A stretch of 64,000 bases of DNA, taken from Atherix ibis (lineage: Eukaryota > Arthropoda > Insecta > Diptera > Athericidae). The position numbers were made by a program, and so were the translations under genes. The notes beneath the pieces are model-generated. The model worked only from the letters and a program-made list of their open reading frames with translations, searched no databases and was not told the origin of the DNA. Numbering within the stretch: the stretch's first letter is position 1; every line of letters starts with the position of its first letter. The stretch lies in NCBI GenBank assembly GCA_958298945.1, contig OY282608.1:22731933-22795932 (forward strand), given 5' to 3'. Positions 13,241 to 28,000 of this stretch are shown here, one piece after another.

Positions 13241-16200
13241 GCCAACGAACCAACAAACCAACAAATCAACAAACCAACAAACTAAGTAAGCAACAAGCCA
13301 ACAAACCAACAAACCAACAAACCAACATGCCAACAAACCAACAAACTAAGTAACCAAAAAGCCAACAAACCAACAAACCAATAAGCCAACAAGCCAACAA
13401 ACCAACAAACCAACAAACCAACAAGCTAACAAACTAACAAGCCAACAAGCCAACAAACCAACAAACCAACAAACTAACAAGCCAATAAACCAACAAACTA
13501 ACAAGCCAACAAACCAACAAGCCAACAAACCAACAAACCAACAAACCCAAAAACCAACAAACCAACAAGCCAACAAGCCAACAAACCCACAAACTAACAA
13601 ACCAACAAACGAACTAACATACAAACCAACAAGCCAACAAACCAACAAACCAACAAACCAACAAATCGACAAACCAACAATCCAACAAGCCAACAAGCCA
13701 ACAAACCAACAAACCAACAAGCCAACAAACCAACAAAACAACAAGCCAACAAGCAAACAAACCAACAAACCAAGAAGCCAACAAGCCAACAAACCAACAA
13801 ACCAACAAAGCAACAAACCAACAAACCAACAAACCAACAAACCAACAAACCAACAAGCCAACAAGCCAACAAACCAACAAACCAACAAGCCAACAAGCCA
13901 ACAAGCCAACAAACCAACAAACCAACAAAGCAACAAACCAACAAACCAACAAACCAACAACCCAACAAACCAACAAGCCAACAAGCCAACAAACCAACAA
14001 ACTAACAAACCAACAAACCAACAAGCCAACAAACCAACAAGCCAACAAACCAACAAACCAACAAACCAAGTAACCAAAAAGCCAACAAACTAACAAACCA
14101 ACAAGCCAACAAGCCAACAAACCAGCAAACCAACAAAGCAACAAGCCAACAAGCCAACAAACCAACAAACCAACAAGCCAACAAACCAACAAACCAACAA
14201 GCCAACAAGCCAACAAACCAACAAACCAACAAACCAACAAGCCAACAAACCAACAAACCAACAAGCAAACAAACCAACAAACCAACAAACCAACAAGCCA
14301 ACAAACCAACAAACCAAAAAACCAAAAAACCAACAAACCAACAAACCAACAAACCAACAAACCAACAAACCAACAAACCAACAAGCCAATAAGCCAACAA
14401 ACCAACAAACCAACAAACCAACAATCCAACAAACCAACAAGCCAACAAACCAACAAACCAAGTAACCAAAAAACCAACAAACCAACAAACCATCAAACGA
14501 ACAAAGCAACTAGCCAACAAGCCAACAAACCAACAAACCAACAAGCCAACAAACCAACAAACCAATTAGCCAACAAGCCAACAAACCAACAAACTATCAA
14601 ACCAACAAGCCAACAAACCAACAAACCAACAAGCCAACAAACCAACAAACCAACAAACCAACAAATCAACAAACCAACAAGCCAACAAGCCAACAAACCA
14701 ACAAACCAACAAGCCAACAAACCAACAAACCAACAAACCAACAAGCCAACAAACCAACAAACCAACAAACCAACATACCAACAAACAAACAAACTAAGTA
14801 ACTAACAAGCCAACAAACCAACAAACCAACAAGCCAACAAGCCAACAAGCCAACAAACCAACAAACCAACAAACCAACAAACCAACAAACCAAGTAACCA
14901 AAAAACAAACAAACCATCAAACGAACAAAGCAACAAACCAACAAACCAACAAACCAACAAGCCAACAAACCAACAAACAAATAAACCAACAAACCAACAA
15001 ACAAATAAACCAACAAACCAACAAACCAACAAACCAACAAACCAACAAACCACAAAACCAACAATCCAACAAACCAACAAGCCAACAAGCCAACAAACCA
15101 ACAAGCCAAAAAGCCAACAAACCAACAAATCAACAAACCAACAAGCCAACAAACCAACAAACCAACAAACCAACAAACCAACAAGCCAATAAATCAACAA
15201 ACAAATAAACCAACAAACCAAAAAACCAACAAACCAACAAACCAACAAACCAACAAACCAACAAACCAACAAGCCAACAAACCAACAAACCAACAAACTA
15301 ACAAGCCAACAAACCAACAAACAAATAAACCAACAAACCAACAAACCAACAAACCAACAAACCAACAAACCGAAAAAACCAACAAACCAACAAGCCAACA
15401 AGCCAACAAACCAACAAACCAACAAACCAACAAACCAACAAACCAAGTAACCAAAAAACAAACAAACCATCAAACGAACAAAGCAACAAACCAACAAACC
15501 AACAAACCAACAAGCCAACAAACTAACAAACAAATAAACCAACAAACCAACAAACAAATAAACCAACAAACCAACAAACCAACAAACCAACAAACCAACA
15601 AACCAACAAACCAACAAGCCAACAAGCCAACAAACCAACAAATCAACAAACCAACAAGCCAACAAACCAACAAACCAACAAACCAACAAACCAACAAGCC
15701 AACAAATCAACAAACAAATAAACCAACAAACCAAAAAACCAACAAACCAACAAACCAACAAACCAACAAACCAACAAACCAACAAGCCAACAAACCAACA
15801 AACCAACAAACCAACAAGCCAACAAACCAACAAACAAATAAACCAACAAACCAAAAAACCAAAAAACCAACAAACCAGCAAACCAACAAACCAACAAACC
15901 AACAAACCAACAAGCCAACAAGCCAACAAACCAACAAACCAACAAACCAAAAATCCAACAAACCAACAAGCCAACAAGCCTACAAACCAACAAACCAACA
16001 AGCCAACAAACCAACAAACCAACAAGCCAACAAACCAACAAACCAACAAACCAACATGCCAACAAACCAACAAACTAAGTAACCAACAAGCCAACAAACC
16101 AACAAACCAACAAGCCAACAAGCCAACAAGCCAACAAGCCAACAAACCAACAAACCAACAAACCAACAAACCAAGTAACCAAAAAACCAACAAACCATCA

Positions 16201-16521
16201 AACGAACAAAGCAACAAACCAACAAACCAACAAACCAACAAGCCAACAAACCAACAAACAAATAAACCAACAAACCAACAAACAAATAAACCAACAAACC
16301 AACAAACCAACAAACCAACAAACCAACAAACCAAAAAACCAACAAACCAACAAACCAACAAGCCAACAAGCCAACAAACCAACAAGCCAACAAGCCAACA
16401 AACCAACAAACCAACAAGCCAACAAACCAACAAACTAACAAACCAACAAACGAACTAATCAACAAATCAACAAACTAAGTAACCAACAAGCCAACAAACC
16501 AACAAACCAACAAGCCAACAA
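13241..16521. repeat. Composite HOR, copy 1 (3,281 bp)
   Basis: Defined by the rare marker GCCAACGAACC at 13241 and its next occurrence at 16522. It contains block B (CATGCC 13326, CGAACTAACATAC 13610, CCAAGAAGCC 13770), then zone-C markers (CCATCAAACG 14914, 15467, 16195; CCGAAAAAACC 15370). The period is 410 units plus 1 base, matching the single extra base in CCGAAAAAACC. It is the longest of the four copies; copies 2 and 3 lack much of its middle. Confidence 0.85.
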
Positions 16522-18170
16522 GCCAACGAACCAACAAACCAACAAATTAACAAACCAACAAACTAAGTAAGCAACAAGCCAACAAACCAACAAACCAACA
16601 AACCAACATGCCAACAAACCAACAAACTAAGTAACCAAAAAGCCAACAAACCAACAAACCAATAAGCCAACAAGCCAACAAACCAACAAACCAACAAACC
16701 AACAAGCTAACAAACTAACAAGCCAACAAGCCAACAAACCAATAAACCAACAAACTAACAAGCCAACAAACCAACAAGCCAACAAACCAACAAACCAACA
16801 AACCCAAAAACCAACAAACCAACAAGCCAACAAGCCAACAAACCCACAAACTAACAAACCAACAAACGAACTAACATACAAACCAACAAACCAACAAGCC
16901 AACAAGCCAACAAACCAACAAACCAACAAGCCAACAAACAAACAAACCAACAAGCCAACAAACCAACAAGCCAACAAATCAACAAACAAATAAACCAACA
17001 AACCAAAAAACCAACAAACCAACAAACCAACAAACCAACAAACCAACAAACCAACAAACCAACAAGCCAACAAACCAACAAACCAACAAACCAACAAGCC
17101 AACAAACCAACAAACAAATAAACCAACAAACCAACAAACCAACAAACCAACAATCCAACAAACCGAAAAAACCAACAAACCAACAAGCCAACAAACCAAC
17201 AAACTAACAAACCAACAAACCAACAAACCAACAAGCCAACAAACCAACAAACCAACAAACCAACAAGCCTACAAACCAACAAACAAATAAACCAACAAAC
17301 CAAAAAACCAAAAAACCAACAAACCAGCAAACCAACAAACCAACAAACCAACAAACCAACAAGCCAACAAGCCAACAAACCAACAAACCAACAAACCAAC
17401 AATCCAACAAGCCAACAAGCCAACAAACCAACAAACCAACAAAGCAACAAGCCAACAAGCCAACAAACCAACAAACCAACAAGCCAACAAACCAATAAAC
17501 CAGCAAGCCAACAAGCCAACAAACCAACAAACCAACAAACCAATAAGCCAACAAACCAACAAACCAACAAGCCAACAAACCAACAAACCAATAAACCAAC
17601 AAACCAACAAACCAACAAGCCAACAAGCCTACAAACCAACAAACCAACAAGCCAACAAACCAACAAACCAACAAGCCAACAAACCAACAAACCAACAAAC
17701 CAACATGCCAACAAACCAACAAACTAAGTAACCAACAAGCCAACAAACCAACAAACCAACAAGCCAACAAGCCAACAAGCCAACAAGCCAACAAACCAAC
17801 AAACCAACAAACCAACAAACCAAGTAACCAAAAAACCAACAAACCATCAAACGAACAAAGCAACAAACCAACAAACCAACAAACCAACAAGCCAACAAAC
17901 CAACAAACAAATAAACCAACAAACCAACAAACAAATAAACCAACAAACCAACAAACCAACAAACCAACAAACCAACAAACCAAAAAACCAACAAACCAAC
18001 AAACCAACAAGCCAACAAGCCAACAAACCAACAAGCCAACAAGCCAACAAACCAACAAACCAACAAGCCAACAAACCAACAAACTAACAAACCAACAAAC
18101 GAACTAATCAACAAATCAACAAACTAAGTAACCAACAAGCCAACAAACCAACAAACCAACAAGCCAACAA
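16522..18170. repeat. Composite HOR, copy 2 (1,649 bp)
   Basis: Runs from the GCCAACGAACC marker at 16522 to the next at 18171. It keeps CGAACTAACATAC (16867) and CCGAAAAAACC (17163). Relative to copy 3 it lacks 24 bp (three units) just before 16867: the distance between CGAACTAACATAC markers is 1,673 while that between GCCAACGAACC markers is 1,649. The period is 206 units plus 1 base, again explained by the extra base of CCGAAAAAACC. Confidence 0.85.
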
Positions 18171-20227
18171 GCCAACGAACCAACAAACCAACAAATTAAC
18201 AAACCAACAAACTAAGTAAGCAACAAGCCAACAAACCAACAAACCAACAAACCAACATGCCAACAAACCAACAAACTAAGTAACCAAAAAGCCAACAAAC
18301 CAACAAACCAATAAGCCAACAAGCCAACAAACCAACAAACCAACAAACCAACAAGCTAACAAACTAACAAGCCAACAAGCCAACAAACCAACAAACCAAC
18401 AAACTAACAAGCCAATAAACCAACAAACTAACAAGCCAACAAACCAACAAGCCAACAAACCAACAAACCAACAAACCCAAAAACCAACAAACCAACAAGC
18501 CAACAAGCCAACAAACCCACAAACTAACAAACCAACAAACGAACTAACATACAAACCAACAAACCAACAAGCCAACAAGCCAACAAACCAACAAACCAAC
18601 AAGCCAACAAACAAACAAACCAACAAGCCAACAAACCAACAAGCCAACAAATCAACAAACAAATAAACCAACAAACCAAAAAACCAACAAACCAACAAAC
18701 CAACAAACCAACAAACCAACAAACCAACAAACCAACAAGCCAACAAACCAACAAACCAACAAACCAACAAGCCAACAAACCAACAAACAAATAAACCAAC
18801 AAACCAACAAACCAACAAACCAACAATCCAACAAACCGAAAAAACCAACAAACCAACAAGCCAACAAGCCAACAAACCAACAAACCAACAAACCAACAAA
18901 CCAACAAACCAAGTAACCAAAAAACCAACAAACCATCAAACGAACAAAGCAACAAACCAACAAACCAACAAACCAACAAGCCAACAAACCAACAAACAAA
19001 TAAACCAACAAACCAACAAACAAATAAACCAACAAAACAACAAACCAACAAACCAACAAACCAACAAACCAACAAACCAAAAAACCAACAAACCAACAAA
19101 CCAACAAGCAAACAAGCCAACAAACCAACAACCCAACAAGCCAACAAACCAACAAATCAACAAACCAACAAGCCAACAAACCAACAAACCAACAAACCAA
19201 CAAACCAACAAGCCAACAAATCAACAAACAAATAAACCAACAAACCAAAAAACCAACAAACCAACAAACTAACAAACCAACAAACCAACAAACCAACAAG
19301 CCAACAAACCAACAAACCAACAAACCAACAAGCCTACAAACCAACAAACAAATAAACCAACAAACCAAAAAACCAAAAAACCAACAAACCAGCAAACCAA
19401 CAAACCAACAAACCAACAAACCAACAAGCCAACAAGCCAACAAACCAACAAACCAACAAACCAACAATCCAACAAGCCAACAAGCCAACAAACCAACAAA
19501 CCAACAAAGCAACAAGCCAACAAGCCAACAAACCAACAAACCAACAAGCCAACAAACCAATAAACCAGCAAGCCAACAAGCCAACAAACCAACAAACCAA
19601 CAAACCAATAAGCCAACAAACCAACAAACCAACAAGCCAACAAACCAACAAACCAATAAACCAACAAACCAACAAACCAACAAGCCAACAAGCCTACAAA
19701 CCAACAAACCAACAAGCCAACAAACCAACAAACCAACAAGCCAACAAACCAACAAACCAACAAACCAACATGCCAACAAACCAACAAACTAAGTAACCAA
19801 CAAGCCAACAAACCAACAAACCAACAAGCCAACAAGCCAACAAGCCAACAAGCCAACAAACCAACAAACCAACAAACCAACAAACCAAGTAACCAAAAAA
19901 CCAACAAACCATCAAACGAACAAAGCAACAAACCAACAAACCAACAAACCAACAAGCCAACAAACCAACAAACAAATAAACCAACAAACCAACAAACAAA
20001 TAAACCAACAAACCAACAAACCAACAAACCAACAAACCAAAAAACCAACAAACCAACAAACCAACAAGCCAACAAGCCAACAAACCAACAAGCCAACAAG
20101 CCAACAAACCAACAAACCAACAAGCCAACAAACCAACAAACTAACAAACCAACAAACGAACTAATCAACAAATCAACAAACTAAGTAACCAACAAGCCAA
20201 CAAACCAACAAACCAACAAGCCAACAA
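18171..20227. repeat. Composite HOR, copy 3 (2,057 bp)
   Basis: Runs between GCCAACGAACC markers at 18171 and 20228. CGAACTAACATAC lies at 18540 and CCGAAAAAACC at 18836. Both the GCCAACGAACC and CGAACTAACATAC pairs give a period of 2,057 bp (257 units plus 1 base). Compared with copy 2 it holds roughly 400 bp more, of zone-C character, around 18840-19300. Confidence 0.85.
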
Positions 20228-22600
20228 GCCAACGAACCAACAAACCAACAAATTAACAAACCAACAAACTAAGTAAGCAACAAGCCAACAAACCAACAAA
20301 CCAACAAACCAACATGCCAACAAACCAACAAACTAAGTAACCAAAAAGCCAACAAACCAACAAACCAATAAGCCAACAAGCCAACAAACCAACAAACCAA
20401 CAAACCAACAAGCTAACAAACTAACAAGCCAACAAGCCAACAAACCAACAAACCAACAAACTAACAAGCCAATAAACCAACAAACTAACAAGCCAACAAA
20501 CCAACAAGCCAACAAACCAACAAACCAACAAACCCAAAAACCAACAAACCAACAAGCCAACAAGCCAACAAACCCACAAACTAACAAACCAACAAACGAA
20601 CTAACATACAAACCAACAAGCCAACAAACCAACAAACCAACAAACCAACAAATCGACAAACCAACAAGCCAACAAGCCAACAAGCCAACAAACCAACAAA
20701 CCAACAAGCCAACAAACCAACAAACCAACAAGCCAACAAGCCAACAAACCAACAAACCAAGAAGCCAACAAGCCAACAAACCAACAAACCAACAAAGCAA
20801 CAAACCAACAAACCAACAAACCAACAAACCAACAAACCAACAAGCCAACAAGCCAACAAACCAACAAACCAACAAGCCAACAAGCCAACAAGCTAACAAA
20901 CCAACAAACCAAAAAAGCAACAAACCAACAAACCAACAAACCAACAAACCAACAAGCCAACAAGCCAACAAACCAACAAACTAACAAACCAACAAACCAA
21001 CAAGCCAACAAACCAACAAGCCAACAAACCAACAAACCAAGTAACCAAAAAGCCAACAAACTAACAAACCAACAAGCCAACAAGCCAACAAACCAGCAAA
21101 CCAACAAAGCAACAAGCCAACAAGCCAACAAACCAACAAACCAACAAGCCAACAAACCAACAAACCAACAAGCCAACAAGCCAACAAACCAACAAACCAA
21201 CAAACCAACAAGCCAACAAACCAACAAACCAACAAACCAACAAGCCAACAAGCCAACAAACCAACAAACCAACAAACCAACAATCCAACAAACCAACAAG
21301 CCAACAAACCAACAAACCAAGTAACCAAAAAGCCAACAAACTAACAAACCAACAAGCCAACAAACCAACAAGCCAACAAGCCAACAAACCAACAAACCAA
21401 CAAAGCAACAAACCAAAAAACCAACAAACCAAAAAACCAACAAACCAACAAACCATCAAACGAACAAAGCAACAAGCCAACAAGCCAACAAACCAACAAA
21501 CCAACAAGCCAACAAACCAACAAACCAATAAGCCAACAAGCCAACAAACCAACAAACTATCAAACCAACAAGCCAACAAACCAACAAACCAACAAGCCAA
21601 CAAACCAACAAACCAACAAACCAACAAACCAACAAAACAACAAGCCAACAAGCCAACAAACTAACAAACCAACAAGCCAACAAACCAACAAACCAACAAA
21701 CCAACAAGCCAACAAACCAACAAACCAACAAACCAACATACCAACAAACCAACAAACTAAGTAACTAACAAGCCAACAAACCAACAAACCAACAAGCCAA
21801 CAAGCCAACAAGCCAACAAACCAACAAACCAACAAACCAACAAACCAACAAACCAAGTAACCAAAAAACAAACAAACCATCAAACGAACAAAGCAATAAA
21901 CCAACAAACCAACAAACCAACAAGCCAACAAACCAACAAACAAATAAACCAACAAACCAACAAACAAATAAACCAACAAACCAACAAACCAACAAACCAA
22001 CAAACCAACAAACCACAAAACCAACAAACCAACAAACCAACAAGCCAACAAGCCAACAAACCAACAAGCCAACAAGCCAACAAACCAACAAATCAACAAA
22101 CCAACAAGCCAACAAACCAACAAACCAACAAACCAACAAACCAACAAGCCAACAAATCAACAAACAAATAAACCAACAAACCAAAAAACCAACAAACCAA
22201 CAAACCAACAAACCAACAAACCAACAAACCAACAAGCCAACAAACCAACAAACCAACAAACCAACAAGTCAACAAACCAACAAACAAATAAACCAACAAA
22301 CCAACAAACCAACAAACCAACAAACCAACAAACCGAAAAAACCAACAAACCAACAAGCCAACAAGCCAACAAACCAACAAACCAACAAACCAACAAACCA
22401 AGTAACCAAAAAACAAACAAACCATCAAACGAACAAAGCAACAAACCAACAAACCAACAAACCAACAAGCCAACAAACCAACAAACAAATAAACCAACAA
22501 ACCAACAAACAAATAAACCAACAAACCAACAAACCAACAAACCAACAAACCAACAAACCAACAAACCAACAAACCAACAAGCCAACAAGCCAACAAACCA
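20228..22600. repeat. Composite HOR, copy 4 (partial, follows copy 1)
   Basis: Begins at GCCAACGAACC (20228) and follows copy 1 at an offset of 6,987 bp (CATGCC 20313, CGAACTAACATAC 20597, CCAAGAAGCC 20757). Small 8- and 24-bp differences then reduce the offset to 6,963 (CTAAGTAACT 21757, CCGAAAAAACC 22333) and 6,955 (CCATCAAACG 22422). The offset of 873 units plus 3 bases equals the three CCGAAAAAACC slips lying in between. Agreement fades after about 22600. Confidence 0.8.
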
Positions 22601-25600
22601 ACAAATCAACAAACCAACAAGCCAACAAACCAACAAACCAACAAACCAACAAACCAACAAGCCAACAAATCAACAAACAAATAAACCAACAAACCAAAAA
22701 ACCAACAAACCAACAAACCAACAAACCAACAAACCAACAAACCAACAAGCCAACAAACCAACAAACCAACAAACCAACAAGCCAACAAACCAACAAACAA
22801 ATAAACCAACAAACCAAAAAACCAAAAAACCAACAAACCAGCAAACCAACAAACCAACAAACCAACAAACCAACAAGCCAACAAGCCAACAAACCAAGAA
22901 ACCAACAAACCAAAAATCCAACAAGCCAACAAGCCAACAAACCAACAAACCAACAAAGCAACAAGCCAACAAGCCAACAAACCAACAAACCAACAAGCCA
23001 ACAAACAAATAAACCAACAAGCCAACAAGCCAACAAGCCAACAATCCAACAAACCAATAAGCCAACAAACCAACAAACCAACAAGCCAACAAACCAACAA
23101 ACCAACAAACCAACAAACCAACAAGCCAACAAGCCAACAAACCAACAAACCAATAAGCCAACAAACCAACAAACCAACAAGCCAACAAACCAACAAACCA
23201 ACAAGCCAACAAACCAACAAACCAACAAACCAACAACCCAAGTAACCAAAAAACCAACAAACCATCAAACGAACAAAGCAACAAACCAACAAACCAATAA
23301 ACCAACAAGCCAACAAACCAACAAACAAATAAACCAACAAACCAACAAACAAATAAACCAACAAACCAACAAACCAACAAACCAACAAACCAACAAACCA
23401 ACAAACCAACAAACCAACAAACCAACAAACCAACAAACCAACAAACCAACAAACCAACAAACCAACAAACCAACAAACCAACAAGCCAACAAACAAATAA
23501 ACCAACAAGCCAACAAGCCAACAAGCCAACAATCCAACAAACCAATAAGCCAACAAACCAACAAACCAACAAGCCAACAAACCAACAAACCAACAAACCA
23601 ACAAACCAACATGCCAACAAACCAACAAACTAAGTAACCAACAAGCCAACAAACAAACAAACCAACAAGCCAACAAGCCAACAAGCCAACAAGCCAACAA
23701 ACCAACAAACCAACAAACCAACAAACCAAGTAACCAAAAAACCAACAAACCATCAAACGAACAAAGCAACAAACCAACAAACCAATAAACCAACAAGCCA
23801 ACAAACCAACAAACAAATAAACCAACAAACCAACAAACAAATAAACCAACAAACCAACAAACCAACAAACCAACAAACCAACAAACCAAAAAACCAACAA
23901 ACCAACAAACCAACAAGCCAACAAGCCAACAAACCAACAAGCCAACAAGCCAACAAACCAACAAACCAACAAGCCAACAAACCAACAAACCAACAAACCA
24001 ACAAACCAACAAGCCAACAAATCAACAAACAAATAAACCAACAAACCCAAAAACCAACAAACCAACAAACCAACAAACCAACAAACCAACAAACCAACAA
24101 GCCAACAAACCAACAAACCAACAAACCAACAAACCAACAAACAAATAAACCAACAAACCAACAAACCAACAAACCAACAAACCAACAAACCAAAAAACCA
24201 ACAAACCAACAAACCAACAAGCCAACAAACCAACAAACCAACAAACCAACAAACCAACAAGCCAACAAATCAACAAACAAATAAACCAACAAACCAAAAA
24301 ACCAACAAACCAACAAATCAACAAACCAACAAACCAACAAACCAACAAGCCAACAAACCAACAAACCAACAAACCAACAAGCCAACAAACCAACAAACAA
24401 ATAAACCAACAAACCAACAAACCAACAAACCAACAAACCAACAAACCAACAAACCAAGTAACCAAAAAACAAACAAACCATCAAACGAACAAAGCAACAA
24501 ACCAACAAACCAACAAACCAACAAGCCAACAAACCAACAAACAAATAAACCAACAAACCAACAAACAAATAAACCAACAAACCAACAAACCAACAAACCA
24601 ACAAACCAACAAACCAAAAAACCAACAAACCAACAAACCAACAAGCCAACAAGCCAACAAACCAACAAGCCAACAAGCCAACAAACCAACAAATCAACAA
24701 ACCAACAAGCCAACAAACCAACAAACCAACAAACCAGCAAACCAACAAGCCAACAAATCAACAAACAAATTAACCAACAAACCAAAAAACCAACAAACCA
24801 ACAAACCAACAAACCAACAAACCAACAAACCAACAAACCAACAAGCCAACAAACCAACAAACCAACAAACCAACAAGCCAACAAACCAACAAATAAATAA
24901 ACCAACAAACCAAAAAACCAAAAAACCAACAAACCAGCAAACCAACAAACCAACAAACCAACAAACCAACAAGCCAACAAGCCAACAAACCAACAAAACC
25001 AACAAACCAACAAACCAAAAATCCAACAAGCCAACAAGCCAACAAACCAACAAACCAACAAAGCAACAAGCCAACAAGCCAACAAACCAACAAACCAACA
25101 AGCCAACAAACAAATAAACCAACAAGCCAACAAGCCAACAAACCAACAAACCAATAAGCCAACAAACCAACAAACCAACAAGCCAACAAACCAACAAACC
25201 AACAAACCAACAAACCAACAAACCAACAAGCCAACAAGCCAACAAACCAACAAACCAACAAGCCAACAAACCAACAAACCAACAAGCCAACAAACCAACA
25301 AACCAACAAACCAACATGCCAACAAACCAACAAACTAAGTAACCAACAAGCCAACAAACAAACAAACCAACAAGCCAAAAAGCCAACAAGCCAACAAGCC
25401 AACAAACCAACAAACCAACAAACCAACAAACCAAGTAACCAAAAAACCAACAAACCATCAAACGAACAAAGCAACAAACCAACAAACCAATAAACCAACA
25501 AGCCAACAAACCAACAAACAAATAAACCAACAAACCAACAAACAAATAAACCAACAAACCAACAAACCATCAAACCAACAAACCAACAAACCAACAAACC

Positions 25601-25990
25601 AAAAAACCAACAAACCAACAAACCAACAAGCCAACAAGCCAACAAACCAACAAGCCAACAAGCCAACAAACCAACAAACCAACAAGCCAACAAACCAACA
25701 AACCAACAAACCAACAAACCAACAAGCCAACAAATCAACAAACAAATAAACCAACAAACCCAAAAACCAACAAACCAACAAACCAACAAACCAACAAACC
25801 AACAAACTAACAAGCCAACAAACCAACAAACCAACAAACCAACAAACCAACAAACAAATAAACCAACAAACCAACAAACCAACAAACCAACAAACCAACA
25901 AACCAAAAAACCAACAAACCAACAAGCCAACAAGCCAACAAACCAACAAACTAACAAACCAACAAACGAACTAATCAACAGATCAACAAA
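22600..25990. repeat. Zone-C type array with a 488-bp duplication
   Basis: CCATCAAACG markers occur at 23262, 23750, 24478 and 25455. Those at 23262, 23750 and 25455 (and also 26758) are followed by the same AAACCAATAAACC unit. The marker CAATCCAACAAACC at about 23043 and 23531 and the CCAT markers at 23262 and 23750 are both 488 bp (61 units) apart, defining a tandem duplication covering about 23003-23978. The rest is basic units with CAAATAAACC variants. Confidence 0.75.
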
Positions 25991-27308
25991 CTAAGTAACC
26001 AACAAGCCAACAAACCAACAAACCAACAAGCCAACAAGCCAACAAACCAACAAACCAACAAGCCAACAAGCCAACAAACCAACAAACCAACAAACTAACA
26101 AACCAACAAACCAACAAACCAACAAACCAACAAGCCAACAAACCAACAAACAAATAAACCAACAAACCAAAACAACAACAAACCAACAAACCAACAAGCC
26201 AACAAACCAACAAACGAACAAACCAACAAACCAAGTAACCAACAAGCCAACAAACCAACAAACCAAAAACCGACAAGCCAACAAACCAACAAACCTACAA
26301 GCCAACAAACCAACAAACCAACAAACCAACAAACCAACAAGCCAACAAACCAACAAACCAACAAACCAACAAACCAACAAGCCAACAAACCAACAAGCCA
26401 ACAAACCAACAAACCAACAAACCAACAAGCCAACAAACCAACAAACCAACAAACCAAGCAATCAAAAAGCTCACAAACTAATAAACCAACAAGCCAACAA
26501 GCCAACAAGCCATCAAACCAACAAACCAACAAACCAACAAACCAACAAACCAACAAACCAACAAACCAACAAACCAACAAACCAACAAGCCAACAAACCA
26601 ACAAACCAACAAACCAACAAACCAAGTAACCAAAAGGCCAACAAACTAACAAACCAACAAGCCAACAAACCAACAAGCCAACAAGCCAACAAGCCAACAA
26701 GCCAACAAACCAACAAACCAACAAACCAACAAACCAAGTAACCAAAAAACCAACAAACCATCAAACGAACAAAGCAACAAACCAACAAACCAATAAACCA
26801 ACAAGCCAACAAACCAACAAACAAATAAACCAACAAACCAACAAACAAATAAACCAACAAACCAACAAACCAACAAACCAACAAACCAACAAACCAACAA
26901 ACCAAAAAACCAACAAACCAACAAACCAACAAGCCAACAAGCCAACAAACCAACAAGCCAACAAGCCAACAAACCAACAAACCAACAAGCCAACAAACCA
27001 ACAAACCAACAAACCAACAAACCAACAAGCCAACAAATCAACAAACAAATAAACCAACAAACCCAAAAACCAACAACCAACAAACCAACAAACCAACAAA
27101 CCAACAAACCAACAAACCAACAAACCAACAAGCCAACAAACCAACAAACCAACAAACCAACAAACCAACAAACAAATAAACCAACAAACCAACAAACCAA
27201 CAAACCAACAAACCAACAAACCAAAAAACCAACAAACCAACAAGCCAACAAGCCAACAAACCAACAAACTAACAAACCAACAAACGAACTAATCAACAAA
27301 TCAACAAA
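25991..27308. repeat. 1,318-bp HOR, copy 1
   Basis: Starts at CTAAGTAACC (25991). It carries CCGACAAGCC (26270), AAAACAACAAC near 26168, AAGCAATCAAAAAGC (its GCA at 26458) and AGCTCAC (26468). Every one of these markers recurs 1,318 bp downstream. The period is 165 units minus 2 bases. Two single-base losses are visible in it, at the CCGACAAG site and at AACCAACAACCAAC near 27070, which accounts for the remainder. The second half has zone-C character (CCATCAAACG 26758). Confidence 0.88.
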
Positions 27309-28000
27309 CTAAGTAACCAACAAGCCAACAAACCAACAAACCAACAAGCCAACAAGCCAACAAACCAACAAACCAACAAGCCAACAAGCCAACAAACCAA
27401 CAAACCAACAAACTAACAAACCAACAAACCAACAAACCAACAAACCAACAAGCCAACAAACCAACAAACAAATAAACCAACAAACCAAAACAACAACAAA
27501 CCAACAAACCAACAAGCCAACAAACCAACAAACGAACAAACCAACAAACCAAGTAACCAACAAGCCAACAAACCAACAAACCAAAAACCGACAAGCCAAC
27601 AAACCAACAAACCAACAAGCCAACAAACCAACAAACCAACAAACCAACAAACCAACAAGCCAACAAACCAACAAACCAACAAACCAACAAACCAACAAGC
27701 CAACAAACCAACAAGCCAACAAACCAACAAACCAACAAACCAACAAGCCAACAAACCAACAAACCAACAAACCAAGCAATCAAAAAGCTCACAAACTAAT
27801 AAACCAACAAGCCAACAAGCCAACAAGCCAACAAACCAACAAACCAACAAACCAACAAACCAACAAACCAACAAACCAACAAACCAACAAGCCAACAAAC
27901 CAACAAACCAACAAACCAACAAACCAAGTAACCAAAAGGCCAACAAACTAACAAACCAACAAGCCAACAAGCCAACAAACCAACAAGCCAACAAACCAAC
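27309..28000. repeat. 1,318-bp HOR, copy 2 (truncated)
   Basis: Starts at CTAAGTAACC (27309) and repeats CCGACAAGCC (27588), the GCAATC marker (27776) and AGCTCAC (27786), all at 1,318 bp from copy 1. The AAAAGG marker is offset by 1,302 bp, so two units have been lost. The zone-C half of copy 1 is missing, making this a partial copy of roughly 700 bp. Confidence 0.85.
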
